Below are positions 27,341-36,783 of a stretch of DNA of 64,000 bases, in pieces. Source of the stretch: Aphanothece hegewaldii CCALA 016 (GTDB taxonomy: Bacteria > Cyanobacteriota > Cyanobacteriia > Cyanobacteriales > Microcystaceae); NCBI RefSeq assembly GCF_003007785.1, contig NZ_PXOH01000001.1, forward strand, positions 124,001 to 188,000, given 5' to 3'. Below the pieces are notes generated by a model. The model ran no database searches, was not told the DNA's origin, and saw only the letters and a list, made by a program, of their open reading frames with translations. Each line of letters begins with the position of its first letter. Position 1 is the stretch's first letter. Both the position numbers and the translations under genes were made by a program.

Positions 27341-29386
27341 TTAAGCAACAGAACGGCCTTCAGCAAAACCAAACTGGATGTAATGCTGAGTCGCACCTGT
27401 CAGGGTTCCAAAGTAAGGATTTGCCGCAATATCCGCATTGCTCGGATTAGCTAGATAAGCAGCAGGATTAAAATCAGTTAGAGAGCGATTTTCATTACGT
27501 CCAAACTTAAGATAATGATTAGAACCCGCTTCTAGATCATAGTGAAAGGCCTTAATTAGATCGCCGCCAATTGTATAACTAGAAGCAATATAACGTGCTG
27601 CATCAAAAAGATTCGGATCTCGTCCTTCAGCAAAACCATTCGTAATAAAATGTTGTGTACCTGCTAAGGTATTAGTACCAATAAAAGGTGCATTGACTAA
27701 ATCACTCCAAGAATTGATATAACGGGCGGGATCGAAAGAAGTTGTAGAACGTCCTTCAGACCAACCATGATTAATATAGTGTAGGGTTGCACCAGCACTA
27801 TCGATCGCTCCTGCGATGGGTTTATTTCCAAAAGCCCCAATTAAATCTCCTCCTGGATAGCTTGAGGCAATGTAACGGAATTCATCAAAGGTATCAGTTA
27901 GACGACCTTCAAAACGACCATACTGTAAATAATGATTGGTGAGCGCTGCCAAACTGTAGCCTGAGTCAATATAGTAACGAATTAAATCATTGGGATTAGA
28001 CGCGGCATATGATGCTGGATCAAAGGCAAAAAACTCATAAGCACCTAAATCAACAAACCCGCCAAAAATTCGCGGTAAACCCGCCACATCATTAACAACA
28101 TTGGTTGGAACTGCAGCATTATTACCGATATTAATGGCTGGAGAACCCGCTTGTAAGCTTAGATTACCATTGGCTGCATCGACAAACAGAGGATCGATAT
28201 TGAAAACAGAAGCACTGCCAGCTAATCCACCTTGAACAATGCTATTAGTAATTAGCTCAGGCCGAGTTGTTGCAAATTGACTATTAGTTGGAGCCTGATT
28301 TCCCCAAAAAATACTATTAGTTGCGGTCAAACTACCAGAAATAACATTAATAGCCCCATCTTTATTTTGAGAGGTATTATTACTGAAAGTAGAGTTTGTC
28401 GCGTTGACATTAGTTGCAGAAAAGGAGATCCCCCCACCGTCGCTAATAGACGCATTACGATCAAAAACTGTCCCAAATAGTGTGAGTGTTGTTCTAAATG
28501 CCCTAATTCCACCGCCAATTACACTAGCACTATTTTGACTTAAGATGGAATTGGTAAGCGATATGGTCGAATTGGAAGTACCATCGCTAGTTACCATGTC
28601 ATCGATAAAGATTCCTCCACCTTGACCCGCTTGGTTCGCAAGAATCACAACATTGTTAAACTGATCTTGAGTATTATCGGTGTATACGCCGCCGCCTCGA
28701 TCATTAGCCCTATTTCCTGTAATGATCAGATTAGAATATGTAGTACGCCCAGTTCGACTAAAAATTCCGCCCCCGTCATCATTAAAGTTCTGCTGATTGG
28801 CATTACCTCCTGTGATTGTAAAACCATCTAAGACAGCTTTGTTGGGGATATTAATCGCAGTAACCACATGATAGCTATTATCTGAATTATTACCCACAAC
28901 TCCGATATCGCCACTGAGATAGGTAACATTTCCTGCAATGTTTCTTTGAGAAAAATCGGTTTCAAAACCGCCAAAGCCACCGTAAATTTCTATACCATCT
29001 TTAAGAGAAAAGCTAGCAGCGCGATCGCCTGTTCCCGTTGGTACATATACTCCAGCCGCGACCCAAATTTCACTCCCAAAAGACGCGTTATTAATAGCGG
29101 TTTGTAAATCCCCATAAGCATCAGCCCACGATGTCCCCGAACCGCCTGCACCTTGACGTACATAAATAATCGGACTACCTTGTAAAGTGATCGGTGCTGA
29201 AGTTGCTAAGGCTAAAACTTCAACGTTTGGGATTTGAGCGGGCGTAAATTCTATAGTTTGTCCAACAGTTGGAACATTTTGAACCGAGTTTGTGTCTAAA
29301 TCATTTTCTTGATTCTTATTAACAGATTCTGTCAAAAAGTTTGTTTCATTATAAAGAATTGTTGACGAATCATCGAGCAATAACAT
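27341..29386 (-). CDS. Parallel beta-helix surface-type protein with C-terminal tandem repeats
   Basis: 681 residues from ATG 29386, which has a strong GGGAGGAA site 11 bases upstream. An in-frame ATG at 29413 and a TTG at 29533 are weaker. Residues about 75-440 form a right-handed beta helix of the pectate-lyase/choice-of-anchor type (YVRQGAGGSGTSWADAYGDL, DGFTITGGNA, NDDGGGIFSRTGR, FVDLGAYEF). Five to six C-terminal repeats of about 45 residues follow, of the form FDPARYI...DLI..F...HYI.HG.SEGRS, a unit common at the end of cyanobacterial type I-secreted proteins. There is no Sec signal peptide, so export by a type I system is likely. No catalytic site is seen. Confidence 0.85.
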   Translation of the reverse strand: MLLLDDSSTILYNETNFLTESVNKNQENDLDTNSVQNVPTVGQTIEFTPAQIPNVEVLALATSAPITLQGSPIIYVRQGAGGSGTSWADAYGDLQTAINNASFGSEIWVAAGVYVPTGTGDRAASFSLKDGIEIYGGFGGFETDFSQRNIAGNVTYLSGDIGVVGNNSDNSYHVVTAINIPNKAVLDGFTITGGNANQQNFNDDGGGIFSRTGRTTYSNLIITGNRANDRGGGVYTDNTQDQFNNVVILANQAGQGGGIFIDDMVTSDGTSNSTISLTNSILSQNSASVIGGGIRAFRTTLTLFGTVFDRNASISDGGGISFSATNVNATNSTFSNNTSQNKDGAINVISGSLTATNSIFWGNQAPTNSQFATTRPELITNSIVQGGLAGSASVFNIDPLFVDAANGNLSLQAGSPAINIGNNAAVPTNVVNDVAGLPRIFGGFVDLGAYEFFAFDPASYAASNPNDLIRYYIDSGYSLAALTNHYLQYGRFEGRLTDTFDEFRYIASSYPGGDLIGAFGNKPIAGAIDSAGATLHYINHGWSEGRSTTSFDPARYINSWSDLVNAPFIGTNTLAGTQHFITNGFAEGRDPNLFDAARYIASSYTIGGDLIKAFHYDLEAGSNHYLKFGRNENRSLTDFNPAAYLANPSNADIAANPYFGTLTGATQHYIQFGFAEGRSVA

Positions 29387-29644
29387 CTGATCATTTCCTC
29401 CCTGATTAATCATGCTACTTGTATTGTTTTTTGGTTGCCGTTCCGAGTAGATGAGTGAATAATTATTCTTTTTTAGAGCAGTATACCTTTGAAAAGGAGT
29501 AAAACTTGTAAATACTCTAAAAATACTCCTCAAGAGATAGCAAGTTTCAGCCTAAATCATAACATGCTTAACTTAACTTTTTGGGTTCATTATTGCTAAA
29601 AAAAGAATTTTCTGTCTCATTATTAATGCTTGGTTAGCTCTTCT

Positions 29645-30970
29645 CTAACTCATCATTTCATCATTAAATTGATAAGTTTTTTGAAGAAAATTTTCGCTTT
29701 TTATGACAATTCCTGCAATTGCCGATAATATTATCCATCCTAATGTATTAACTTTTCCATCTATTGCAGAAATATCAAAACAGTTAAAAAGAATTGCCTC
29801 GCCAAAAGCCAGTAAATAAGTCAAAAAGATCAGATGTCCTGAATGTCTTAAAGAACGAGGAATCGAAAACTGTACAATTAATAGCTTAACGGCTAAATAT
29901 AGAATCCAACCGACCCAGACACAGAATAAAATCGTGCCAATTATTCCAGTTTCTGCTAAAAACATCAAAAATAGATTATGAGGATGCCCTAACCATAATT
30001 TCATCTGTGCTTTATACATGGGGCTAAAGTTGCGGAGTCCCCAACCCGTTAAAGGTCGATCTAACATCATCTGTAGGGCGAATTTCCATTGTGTGCTTCT
30101 GAGCAAAGCATAAGGACGTTGATAGAGTTCATCGGATAATCTCGCCCAAAAATAAGCAGGAACAAATTGACGAAACCCTTCTTTAATGGGACTTGGTCCC
30201 CAAGAAGCAAGACCTATACTACTGGCTAGTACAGCAAAACCAGCAACGAGCGCTCGCCATCCTAAATACAATGCAAAGACTAAACCGGTCAAAAATGCCA
30301 AACCCCAAGCATTGCGAGAATTGGTCAAAATGAGTCCCAAACCATTACCCAGTGTCGTTAAACCTAAAAATATTAAAGAAAAGCGATTTTTTGCAGATGG
30401 GTTAAGTCGCCATTGTTGAAAGACATCAATTGTTAAACCAATACCCAGGATAAATACCATCAAAAAATAAAAAGCCAAGATATTCGCATACATAAACACA
30501 GAAGACATTCGACCGATGGGATCACCATAAGGGGGAAAATCAGCACTAACAATGGGGTCAATGATAGCAGGAACACCCCATCCTAAAAATAATTGACCCA
30601 AACCCAACAGAAATACAAGTCCCGACGGAATTAGCAGTCGCCAAGCTAACTGACGCAGTTGAGAGGGTGTTGTAATGAGATAACTTAGACCAAGAAAGAG
30701 TAGAAAAAAGGGCAGGAAATTACCTAAACCCAAAAACGCATCAATCGGACGCGGTGACAAACTAGAGGTTAAAATCAACCAAAGACTAATAACGCCTAAA
30801 CCCCAGACGATAGGCTGTTTAATAATGCTCGAAAAATGCTTGCTTATTGATCGTATTGAAGCAATTAATAACCCTAATCCTCCCAATTCTGGGACAAGTG
30901 GGAAAATCAATACAGAGACTTTGACTAACCTCCATTCCCATTCATTAGTTTTTTTGAATTGTTCTGTCAT
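29645..30970 (-). CDS. O-antigen ligase/polymerase-like membrane protein
   Basis: 441 residues with about 10-12 membrane helices. The Wzy_C hallmark lies at about residues 310-345: RPLTGWGLRNFSPMYK and LGHPHNLFLMFLAETGIIG, with the His that is essential in WaaL-type ligases. NSRNAWG in the middle is also typical. It joins or polymerises surface polysaccharide at the outer face of the inner membrane; IctB-like proteins of the same fold in cyanobacteria have other proposed roles. It stands between a surface protein gene and a YaaW-like gene, not in a sugar cluster. Confidence 0.88.
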   Translation of the reverse strand: MTEQFKKTNEWEWRLVKVSVLIFPLVPELGGLGLLIASIRSISKHFSSIIKQPIVWGLGVISLWLILTSSLSPRPIDAFLGLGNFLPFFLLFLGLSYLITTPSQLRQLAWRLLIPSGLVFLLGLGQLFLGWGVPAIIDPIVSADFPPYGDPIGRMSSVFMYANILAFYFLMVFILGIGLTIDVFQQWRLNPSAKNRFSLIFLGLTTLGNGLGLILTNSRNAWGLAFLTGLVFALYLGWRALVAGFAVLASSIGLASWGPSPIKEGFRQFVPAYFWARLSDELYQRPYALLRSTQWKFALQMMLDRPLTGWGLRNFSPMYKAQMKLWLGHPHNLFLMFLAETGIIGTILFCVWVGWILYLAVKLLIVQFSIPRSLRHSGHLIFLTYLLAFGEAILFNCFDISAIDGKVNTLGWIILSAIAGIVIKSENFLQKTYQFNDEMMS

Positions 30971-31009
30971 GTCAAGTCTGCGTTTTTAGGTCAAACTGGC
31001 GATATTTTC

Positions 31010-31861
31010 TCAAACTGGTTCCCAGCACTCCTCTTCAGCACGAGTTAAACGAATTTGGGCTAGGGCAAAAATAGCGGGAATAATGCGACTATAGTTCGTT
31101 GAAATTGCTTTCCAACCGACATCGGCGACAAACCAACCCCATAAAACGGGTCCCACAAAACTAAATACTGTCCGAACTGCCCCATAACGTGCGGCACTAA
31201 CCATCATGCCCCGTTGTGCGCTCGAAATTGCTAACTGACTTGCTGCCATCGTACTGCCTCCCAGTAAGGCGGCTTGGGCGGCTTGATAGCGTGCAAAATG
31301 TAAGGCGAATTGTTCGGCTGTGATTCTGAGAATAAAAGGTTTAAGAATTGAGTTAACCGCCAAAGCACTACTACCTTTGAGAACAACATTGACGGGGTTA
31401 TGTTGCAATTGAACGGGTAAAGGTTCCGGTAGATTAGATTGAGCTAAAGAACGTTGAATTTTGACAGAAAGGGATTTTTGCTCAGTTTCGGGTAACTTTT
31501 TCCAAGCTTTGCCAATTAAGTTAAGAAATATTTCAGCCTCTATATCGGTGGTGGGCATTTGGTTTGAGTAAGGAATTTTGAGATAATGGCAGACTCTAAT
31601 TAAAGCTTGTCTGTAACTAACGGCGGCGGTTTTTCCTTTTAAAACGGTTATGCCATCGGCAGCGAGATAACGGAAACGTTTTTCGATCGCATCTAGCCAG
31701 GCTTCCCAACCTTGGCTCTGAACTTCTATTGGATCTGGTGTTTGCAGATAATCTAAGGGATTAAAGCGACGACTAAATAAAAGTTGGGTTAGCTGCTGTA
31801 GTTCTTCTTCAGTGGCTAATTCTAAGACTGACCTGAGTTCGTCCAATTTTTTTTCCTCCAC
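31010..31861 (-). CDS. YaaW-like (UPF0174) protein
   Basis: 283 residues. It starts with a helical region (LDELRSVLELATEEELQQLT, LLFSRRFNPLDYL), continues with a helical core and ends in a Gly/Ala-rich hydrophobic part (LGGSTMAASQLAISSAQR, TVFSFVGPVLWGWFVADVGW) that probably enters the membrane. This layout matches the YaaW family of unknown function. It is 39 bp upstream of the O-antigen ligase-like gene on the same strand, so the two may be co-transcribed. Confidence 0.6.
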   Translation of the reverse strand: MEEKKLDELRSVLELATEEELQQLTQLLFSRRFNPLDYLQTPDPIEVQSQGWEAWLDAIEKRFRYLAADGITVLKGKTAAVSYRQALIRVCHYLKIPYSNQMPTTDIEAEIFLNLIGKAWKKLPETEQKSLSVKIQRSLAQSNLPEPLPVQLQHNPVNVVLKGSSALAVNSILKPFILRITAEQFALHFARYQAAQAALLGGSTMAASQLAISSAQRGMMVSAARYGAVRTVFSFVGPVLWGWFVADVGWKAISTNYSRIIPAIFALAQIRLTRAEEECWEPV

Positions 31862-31976
31862 AACCCCGAACCATTTTAGTGACTCTCAACTATTCTAATA
31901 TTAGCGGTCTAAAATTGCGTAGTGAATTAAAGCAATTGTCAGATTTCAAAGATATTAATGATTAAATGGTGAATGA

Positions 31977-33023
31977 ATGACGAACAAAATATATGATGTG
32001 GCAATTGTCGGGGCAGGACTTGCGGGTTTAACTTGCGCCAAACGCTTACAAGAATTGGGTTTTGGGGTTATTATTTTAGAAAAATCAAGAGGTCTTGGCG
32101 GACGAGTTGCGACACGGCGTTTACAGGATACTTGGGTGGATCATGGTAATCCTTATTTGGAGGTTCAAGGGTCTTTTACTGAGCAATTGATGAGGGATTT
32201 GTGTAATCAAGGGATTTGTCATCTTTGGACTGGTTCTATCACTCAATTATCCCAAAATGGAGAATTACAGCCTTATAGTAGCCAAAGTGCTTATGTTTCT
32301 GGTACGGGACTGAGTGCGATCGCTAAATTTTTGGCGACTGATTTAGAGATTTGGCGTTCTTGTCGAGTCATTAATCTCGCTCTAAATTCTAAACAAACTT
32401 GGAAACTGAGTTTGGAAACGGACTCTAACTATCCTCATGTTGTTGAGGCTAAAACTGTTGTCTTGGCTATTCCTGCACCACAAGCTTTAATGTTAATTGA
32501 AGCTTCAGCAATTAAAAATCTTGCACCTTCATTTTTAAGTGATTTAGCTTCGGTTCGGTTTAACCCTTGTCTTGCTGTTATGGCGGGTTATGACTCTCGA
32601 TATTTATCTGAATTATCTTCTCAATGGCAAAGTTTGAGAATTTTTACACACCCTAATTTATCTTGGATTTCTGTTGAAAGTAGTAAAAAAAATAATTCTG
32701 AAGCACCGATTTTTATTTTTCATAGTACTCCTTCTTTTGCTCAAACTTATCTCGATACGTCTAATTTAGAATTAGCTGGACAACAATTATTAGATAGTGC
32801 ATCTCAACTTTTTTTTTCTTGGTTAAATCAACCTTTATGGTTTCAAGTTCACCGATGGCGATATGCTTTACCGCTTCAGTCTTTATCGGTTTCCTGTTTG
32901 GTTGCTACTGACCCTTTACCGATCGTTTGTTGTGGGGATTGGTGCGGGGGTCATTTGGTTGAAAGTGCTTTAAATTCGGGTTTTACTGCTGCTGATAAGG
33001 TGTTGAAAAATTTGTTGTTTTAA
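31977..33023 (+). CDS. FAD-dependent amine-oxidase/renalase-like oxidoreductase
   Basis: 348 residues. The FAD-binding Rossmann motif is at the N-terminus (VAIVGAGLAGLTCAKRL, then EKSRGLGGRVATRR) and the C-terminal flavin motif is CCGDWCGGHLVESALNSG. GTGLSAIAKFLA and RWRYALP are further renalase-family features. It is a soluble flavoprotein oxidase or dehydrogenase with unknown substrate; renalase-like enzymes oxidise dihydronicotinamide isomers. It is transcribed alone and ends at a palindromic repeat. Confidence 0.85.
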   Translation: MTNKIYDVAIVGAGLAGLTCAKRLQELGFGVIILEKSRGLGGRVATRRLQDTWVDHGNPYLEVQGSFTEQLMRDLCNQGICHLWTGSITQLSQNGELQPYSSQSAYVSGTGLSAIAKFLATDLEIWRSCRVINLALNSKQTWKLSLETDSNYPHVVEAKTVVLAIPAPQALMLIEASAIKNLAPSFLSDLASVRFNPCLAVMAGYDSRYLSELSSQWQSLRIFTHPNLSWISVESSKKNNSEAPIFIFHSTPSFAQTYLDTSNLELAGQQLLDSASQLFFSWLNQPLWFQVHRWRYALPLQSLSVSCLVATDPLPIVCCGDWCGGHLVESALNSGFTAADKVLKNLLF

Positions 33024-33041
33024 TCTTTTTTTCATCGTTTA

Positions 33042-33064
33042 AAGGGTTTGGAGACCAAACCCCT
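33042..33064. repeat. Palindromic intergenic repeat, copy 2
   Basis: AAGGGTTTGG and CCAAACCCC flank an AGA loop, then TACATTTTTT. It lies between two convergent genes (stops at 33023 and 33084) and is well placed as a two-way terminator. It belongs to the same family as the hairpins at 16857, 43235 and 50550. Confidence 0.75.
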
Positions 33065-33083
33065 ACATTTTTTATTGGTGATG

Positions 33084-35150
33084 CTAATTTAATGATTCGA
33101 CCATTTCTAAAAATTTCGGTTCTGATAGAATGGTCAGTCCAAGTTTTTGAGCTTTTTTCAATTTGTCACCAGGAGATTTACCAACAATGACATAATCTGT
33201 TGTGGAACTGGGTGAACTGGTAATTTGTCCACCTGCTTTATGAATAATTTCTTTGAATTGCTCTTTATTTAATTTGGTAAGAGTTCCTAAAAGTACAAGG
33301 TTTTTACCTTTAAAATAAATTTCTTCAGTCTCGGTTTTTGTTTCAGTAACTTGGGGGTTTTCTTCAACAACAGATTCTGGTTCTTTCGAGGGTTCTTCTA
33401 TTGCTGTTGTGTGTGGTTCTGATTCTAAAATAGGTTGCTCTTGTTCTGCTACGATTTCTGGGGTTGATTCTTCTATAATATTGTCTTCAACTGTAGCAGG
33501 TTCTACGGGTTCGTTTTCTTCTTCTACCTCATTTATTACTGTTTTTGGACTCGTTTCGGTAATGTTTGTTTCGGTTTCTGGTTCTATTTGTTCTGATTTT
33601 TCTATGATGTTTTCGGAAACATCTGATACATTACTATCTTCAGTAGTTGGCTCTAAGTTGTTTTGTGTTTCTTCTTCAGGAAGGTTGGCTAAAGTTTCTC
33701 TAAGTTCGGTTTGTTGGGTTTCTAAGTCTTGTATCTGCTTTTGGAGATTAGAAATTTGAGTTTCAGAATTAGATAGATTCGTCTCTAAATTGGAATTAGT
33801 TTGTTGTAATTCTTGTAGTTGATTTTCTAAATTTGCTGATTTTGTTGTAGCCGTTTCTATCTGTCTATTAAGTTTTATTTTTTCCTCTTCTAGTTCTTCA
33901 ATTTGACTTTGTATAGTTGTCAGATTAGCTAGTCGAATTTCTAGTCCTTGATTGACTTTTTGTAATTCTTGTGCTTCAGTTTCTCCTGTTGTAATTTGTT
34001 CTCTAAGCGCATTTAACTGTTTAGTTAAGTCTGACTTTTGTTCTTCTAGTTCTTCAATTTGACTTTGCGCTCTAGATGAATCATCTAATTTTCCTTCTAA
34101 GCTAACTTTTTCTTGCTGTAAATCTTTTAATTGAGTGTGTAAATTCTGATTTTCTGTTTGTGATTTTTCTAGCTGTTGAGAAAAATCTAATTTTTGTTGC
34201 TCTAATTCTTGGATTTGAGCTTGTAAAGTATCTAAAGTTGCTACTTTATTGACTAATTCTGTTTTGGATGCTTGTTCTTTTTGTAGTTCAGTTTCTAGGT
34301 TTTTTACTTGGTTTTGTCCCGCTTCGATTTGTTGCTCTAATTCTTGGATTTGAGCTTGTAATGTTTCCAGAATAGATACTTTATTGACTAATTCTGTTTT
34401 GGATGCTTGTTCTTTTTGTAGTTCAGTTTCTAGGTTTTTTACTTGGTTTTGCCCCGCTTCGATTTGTTGCTCTAATTCTTTAATTTGAGATTGTAATGTT
34501 TCCAGAATAGATACTTTATTGACTAATTCTGTTTTAGATTCTTGTTCTTTTTGTAGTTCAGTTTCTAGGTTTTTTACTTGGTTTTGTCCCGCTTCAATTT
34601 GTTGCTCTAATTCTTTAATTTGAGATTGTAATGTTTCCAGAATAGATACCTTATTTACTAATTCTGTTTTGGATGCTTGTTCTTTTTGCAGTTCACTTTG
34701 TAGAATTTTTACTTGGTTTTGTCCTGCTTCTATTTGTTTGCTTAAATCTATTTTCAGTAACTCTAATTCTTTGAGTTTATCTTTTAAATCTGTCTTATTT
34801 ATAGCTTCTTCTAATTGTTGTATTAATTGAGTCTTTTCTTGTTCTATCTTTTGTAAACGACTGTTAAAGCCAATAATTTGTTGTTGTCCCTCATTAAGAT
34901 CTTGAGCTTGTTTAATTTTATCTTGTTCTAGTTCACTAACAGATTCTTGAGCTTGTTTAAAATCATATTCAAGTTGTTTAACAATGCCTTGAAGTTGTTT
35001 TTTTTCCTCTATCCAAGCTGCTTGATTCGCCTTTGTTTTATTGCCGTCACTATTTCCTGTAATTTTTTGGTTTCTATTGCGTAATATAGCCGCAAATCCA
35101 ATAAATGTTACAAATGCTCCTATTCCTTCGTATATAATTTCGTTACTCAT
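33084..35150 (-). CDS. Membrane-anchored long coiled-coil protein with C-terminal BRCT domain
   Basis: 688 residues from ATG 35150 (AGGAGA 8 bases upstream; a longer in-frame start at 35219 is less likely). One N-terminal membrane helix (IGAFVTFIGFAAIL) is followed by about 480 residues of Glu/Gln/Lys/Leu coiled coil, including four tandem 45-residue repeats. Then comes a Glu/Pro/Thr-rich disordered spacer of about 110 residues. The last 80 residues are a BRCT domain (FKGKNLVLLGTLTKLNKEQF, IIHKAGGQITSSPSSTTDYV, GDKLKKAQKLGLTILSE) like that of NAD+-dependent DNA ligase. The whole looks like a rod that ties a DNA- or phosphoprotein-binding head to the membrane. The function is unknown. Confidence 0.88.
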   Translation of the reverse strand: MSNEIIYEGIGAFVTFIGFAAILRNRNQKITGNSDGNKTKANQAAWIEEKKQLQGIVKQLEYDFKQAQESVSELEQDKIKQAQDLNEGQQQIIGFNSRLQKIEQEKTQLIQQLEEAINKTDLKDKLKELELLKIDLSKQIEAGQNQVKILQSELQKEQASKTELVNKVSILETLQSQIKELEQQIEAGQNQVKNLETELQKEQESKTELVNKVSILETLQSQIKELEQQIEAGQNQVKNLETELQKEQASKTELVNKVSILETLQAQIQELEQQIEAGQNQVKNLETELQKEQASKTELVNKVATLDTLQAQIQELEQQKLDFSQQLEKSQTENQNLHTQLKDLQQEKVSLEGKLDDSSRAQSQIEELEEQKSDLTKQLNALREQITTGETEAQELQKVNQGLEIRLANLTTIQSQIEELEEEKIKLNRQIETATTKSANLENQLQELQQTNSNLETNLSNSETQISNLQKQIQDLETQQTELRETLANLPEEETQNNLEPTTEDSNVSDVSENIIEKSEQIEPETETNITETSPKTVINEVEEENEPVEPATVEDNIIEESTPEIVAEQEQPILESEPHTTAIEEPSKEPESVVEENPQVTETKTETEEIYFKGKNLVLLGTLTKLNKEQFKEIIHKAGGQITSSPSSTTDYVIVGKSPGDKLKKAQKLGLTILSEPKFLEMVESLN
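34206..34745 (-). repeat. Four tandem 135-bp repeats inside the coiled-coil BRCT gene
   Basis: The word CTTGTTCTTTTTG recurs at 34271, 34406, 34541 and (with a change) 34676, an exact period of 135 bp. Each unit encodes about 45 residues of the form LETELQKEQ-SKTELVNKV-SILETLQSQIKELEQ-QIEAGQNQVKN. The high identity between units implies recent duplication, and the number of units may differ between strains. Confidence 0.9.
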
Positions 35151-35296
35151 TTTGAACTCTCCTAATACAGCAAGAATAACAAGTAAAATTAAATTAATAT
35201 TTCTCTTGTCGTGAGGCAACTAAAAGAATTGACCTATCTTTCTACTTATAACAGTTAATGTACTCTCTCTTTACGAATATTAATTAAGATATTGTC

Positions 35297-35746
35297 TTAT
35301 TTTTGTTCACATTCTTGTTGAGTTACCCGATGACGATAGCGAAACATATCTTCTAAACGAGCATTAACCCACCGATGAAGTAAAGATTCTGTAATCTCGC
35401 TGCCGATGAGTTCATATTCTATTATATCGGTTAAGCGAGTCTGTCCGTTTTCGGTTTGAAACTGATGGCGATGTACCCAAGACTGCATAGGGCCTTCTAT
35501 TTGTTGATCTATAAACAGTTGATATGGGATACACTCAGTATGACGGGCTATCCAACGCACAGGAATAAAACCTATCCAAAGACGAAATTCTGAAATCGCC
35601 CCAACTCCTAAACCTCCTTCTCTACGGATAATTTCTACAGGTTGCCAAGGTGGGGTTAGTTTTTGTAGTATATCTGATCTTTCGTGAAAGTTCCAAACGA
35701 CTTCGACTGGTGCATTAATGAGACTCGAAAATTCAAAACGAAGCAT
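35297..35746 (-). CDS. SRPBCC (cyclase/dehydrase-like) family protein
   Basis: 149 residues matching the START/Bet v1-like fold of cyanobacterial SRPBCC proteins: FEFSSLINAPVEVVWNFHER at the start, LTPPWQPVEII, FIPVRWIARHTECI, GPMQSWVHRHQF and a long C-terminal helix. Such proteins bind a hydrophobic ligand; the ligand here is unknown. It starts 4 bp after the HhH gene and is the third gene of a TM2-HhH-SRPBCC operon. Confidence 0.82.
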   Translation of the reverse strand: MLRFEFSSLINAPVEVVWNFHERSDILQKLTPPWQPVEIIRREGGLGVGAISEFRLWIGFIPVRWIARHTECIPYQLFIDQQIEGPMQSWVHRHQFQTENGQTRLTDIIEYELIGSEITESLLHRWVNARLEDMFRYRHRVTQQECEQK

Positions 35747-35750
35747 ATTA

Positions 35751-36266
35751 CTAAAACTGGAGATAGTGCATCAGTTGAGACATCATTTGACCATCTAATT
35801 CTAAACGCTGTTTAAAGTCAACTAAATTTTGATATTTTCCGTATTCTTGACGTTGAATGATGATCTTTTCGGCAAACTGAGGAGTAATTAAAGGTATTTC
35901 TAATAACTGCTCTATGGTAGCAGTATTTGGGTTAAGTCTTACAGGAGTCAAGAAACTGTCTGGATGATAATAACTAAATTCTAAGATGGGTTCTAGGGGT
36001 TTGAGTCGTTGGATGGAAAGACTTAAAGCGGCGGCTAAATCCTCAATTGATAGTAATTCTACACCGCTACTGATTAATTGTACGAGCATTCTAGCTTGAT
36101 GAATAGATATTCCAGGTAATCTGAGCCAATCATCGACATTTGCTTGATTTACATTGATTTTAATCCCTAATGCGGCTGCGATCGCAATTTCCTCAAATGA
36201 TTGAAATCGATAATAGGGATCATTGATAATTTTCTGTTGTAGCGTTTTTTGAGTCAGCCAGCCCAT
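35751..36266 (-). CDS. Helix-hairpin-helix (ComEA-like) protein
   Basis: 171 residues with two HhH pairs: INVNQANVDDWLRLPGISIH-type (about residues 37-56) and RLNPNTATIEQLLEIPLITP-type (about 109-128), the latter followed by KIIIQRQEYGKYQNLVDFK, the usual ComEA tail. There is no signal peptide, unlike true ComEA, so it probably acts in the cytosol on DNA or as a scaffold. It is the middle gene of a three-gene operon with 7-bp and 4-bp gaps. Confidence 0.82.
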   Translation of the reverse strand: MGWLTQKTLQQKIINDPYYRFQSFEEIAIAAALGIKINVNQANVDDWLRLPGISIHQARMLVQLISSGVELLSIEDLAAALSLSIQRLKPLEPILEFSYYHPDSFLTPVRLNPNTATIEQLLEIPLITPQFAEKIIIQRQEYGKYQNLVDFKQRLELDGQMMSQLMHYLQF

Positions 36267-36273
36267 ACCATAT

Positions 36274-36687
36274 TTAGGTTATTTTGTCAAGAAGATGACG
36301 GCGTTTTTGTTCAAATTCGTATTCTGAAATAAGTCCATCAAGTCGTAGTTGATCCAATTCTCGCATTGCTTGGGCAATTGATTCAACATGAGTTGTTGTG
36401 TTTAGTGTGGGTGGGTTCGTGTTGGTTAGTCCAGTTAGGCTAAACTGTTGAGCAAACTGGTCTGAGTCTTGTATAAAATATAGTACCGCATCGATCGCAC
36501 AGGCAATCCGAGGAATCGGGGTTTGCCATAATAATAAATAAATCACGCCCCATAATGGTTGACCTAAATAGAATTTATGTAGACCTGCAATGGGAAATGG
36601 TAACGATAAAATTGTACCGAGTAAAGCGATCGATATTGCTACTTTTCGACTTTTCGGTAAATTGACTAGATCGGATAATGTCGCCAT
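36274..36687 (-). CDS. TM2-domain protein with C-terminal SHOCT motif
   Basis: 137 residues. Two membrane helices lie at about residues 16-34 and 45-62, with the TM2 pattern GLHKFYLGQPLWGVIYLLLW between them. The last 35 residues are a SHOCT short helix pair (AMRELDQLRLDGLISEYEFE). TM2 proteins are small membrane proteins without assigned function; SHOCT often serves oligomerisation. It is the first gene of the operon with the HhH and SRPBCC genes. Confidence 0.83.
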   Translation of the reverse strand: MATLSDLVNLPKSRKVAISIALLGTILSLPFPIAGLHKFYLGQPLWGVIYLLLWQTPIPRIACAIDAVLYFIQDSDQFAQQFSLTGLTNTNPPTLNTTTHVESIAQAMRELDQLRLDGLISEYEFEQKRRHLLDKIT

Positions 36688-36783
36688 TTAATGAGTTACT
36701 AAGACTTATTTACCAATGAATTGATCATAAACGTTATCTTTAGCAACAGACTTAAAAGATTAAAACTTGTTCCCGTTTTTCGC

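Noticed and set aside
33409-33759. 116-residue Ser-rich reading frame on the plus strand
   Set aside because: It is the antisense shadow of the Glu/Thr-rich linker of the coiled-coil BRCT gene; the composition explains the long open frame.
34206-34745. CRISPR-like array
   Set aside because: The 135-bp units are contiguous, coding and nearly identical, without repeat-spacer alternation. No CRISPR or cas gene was seen in the window.
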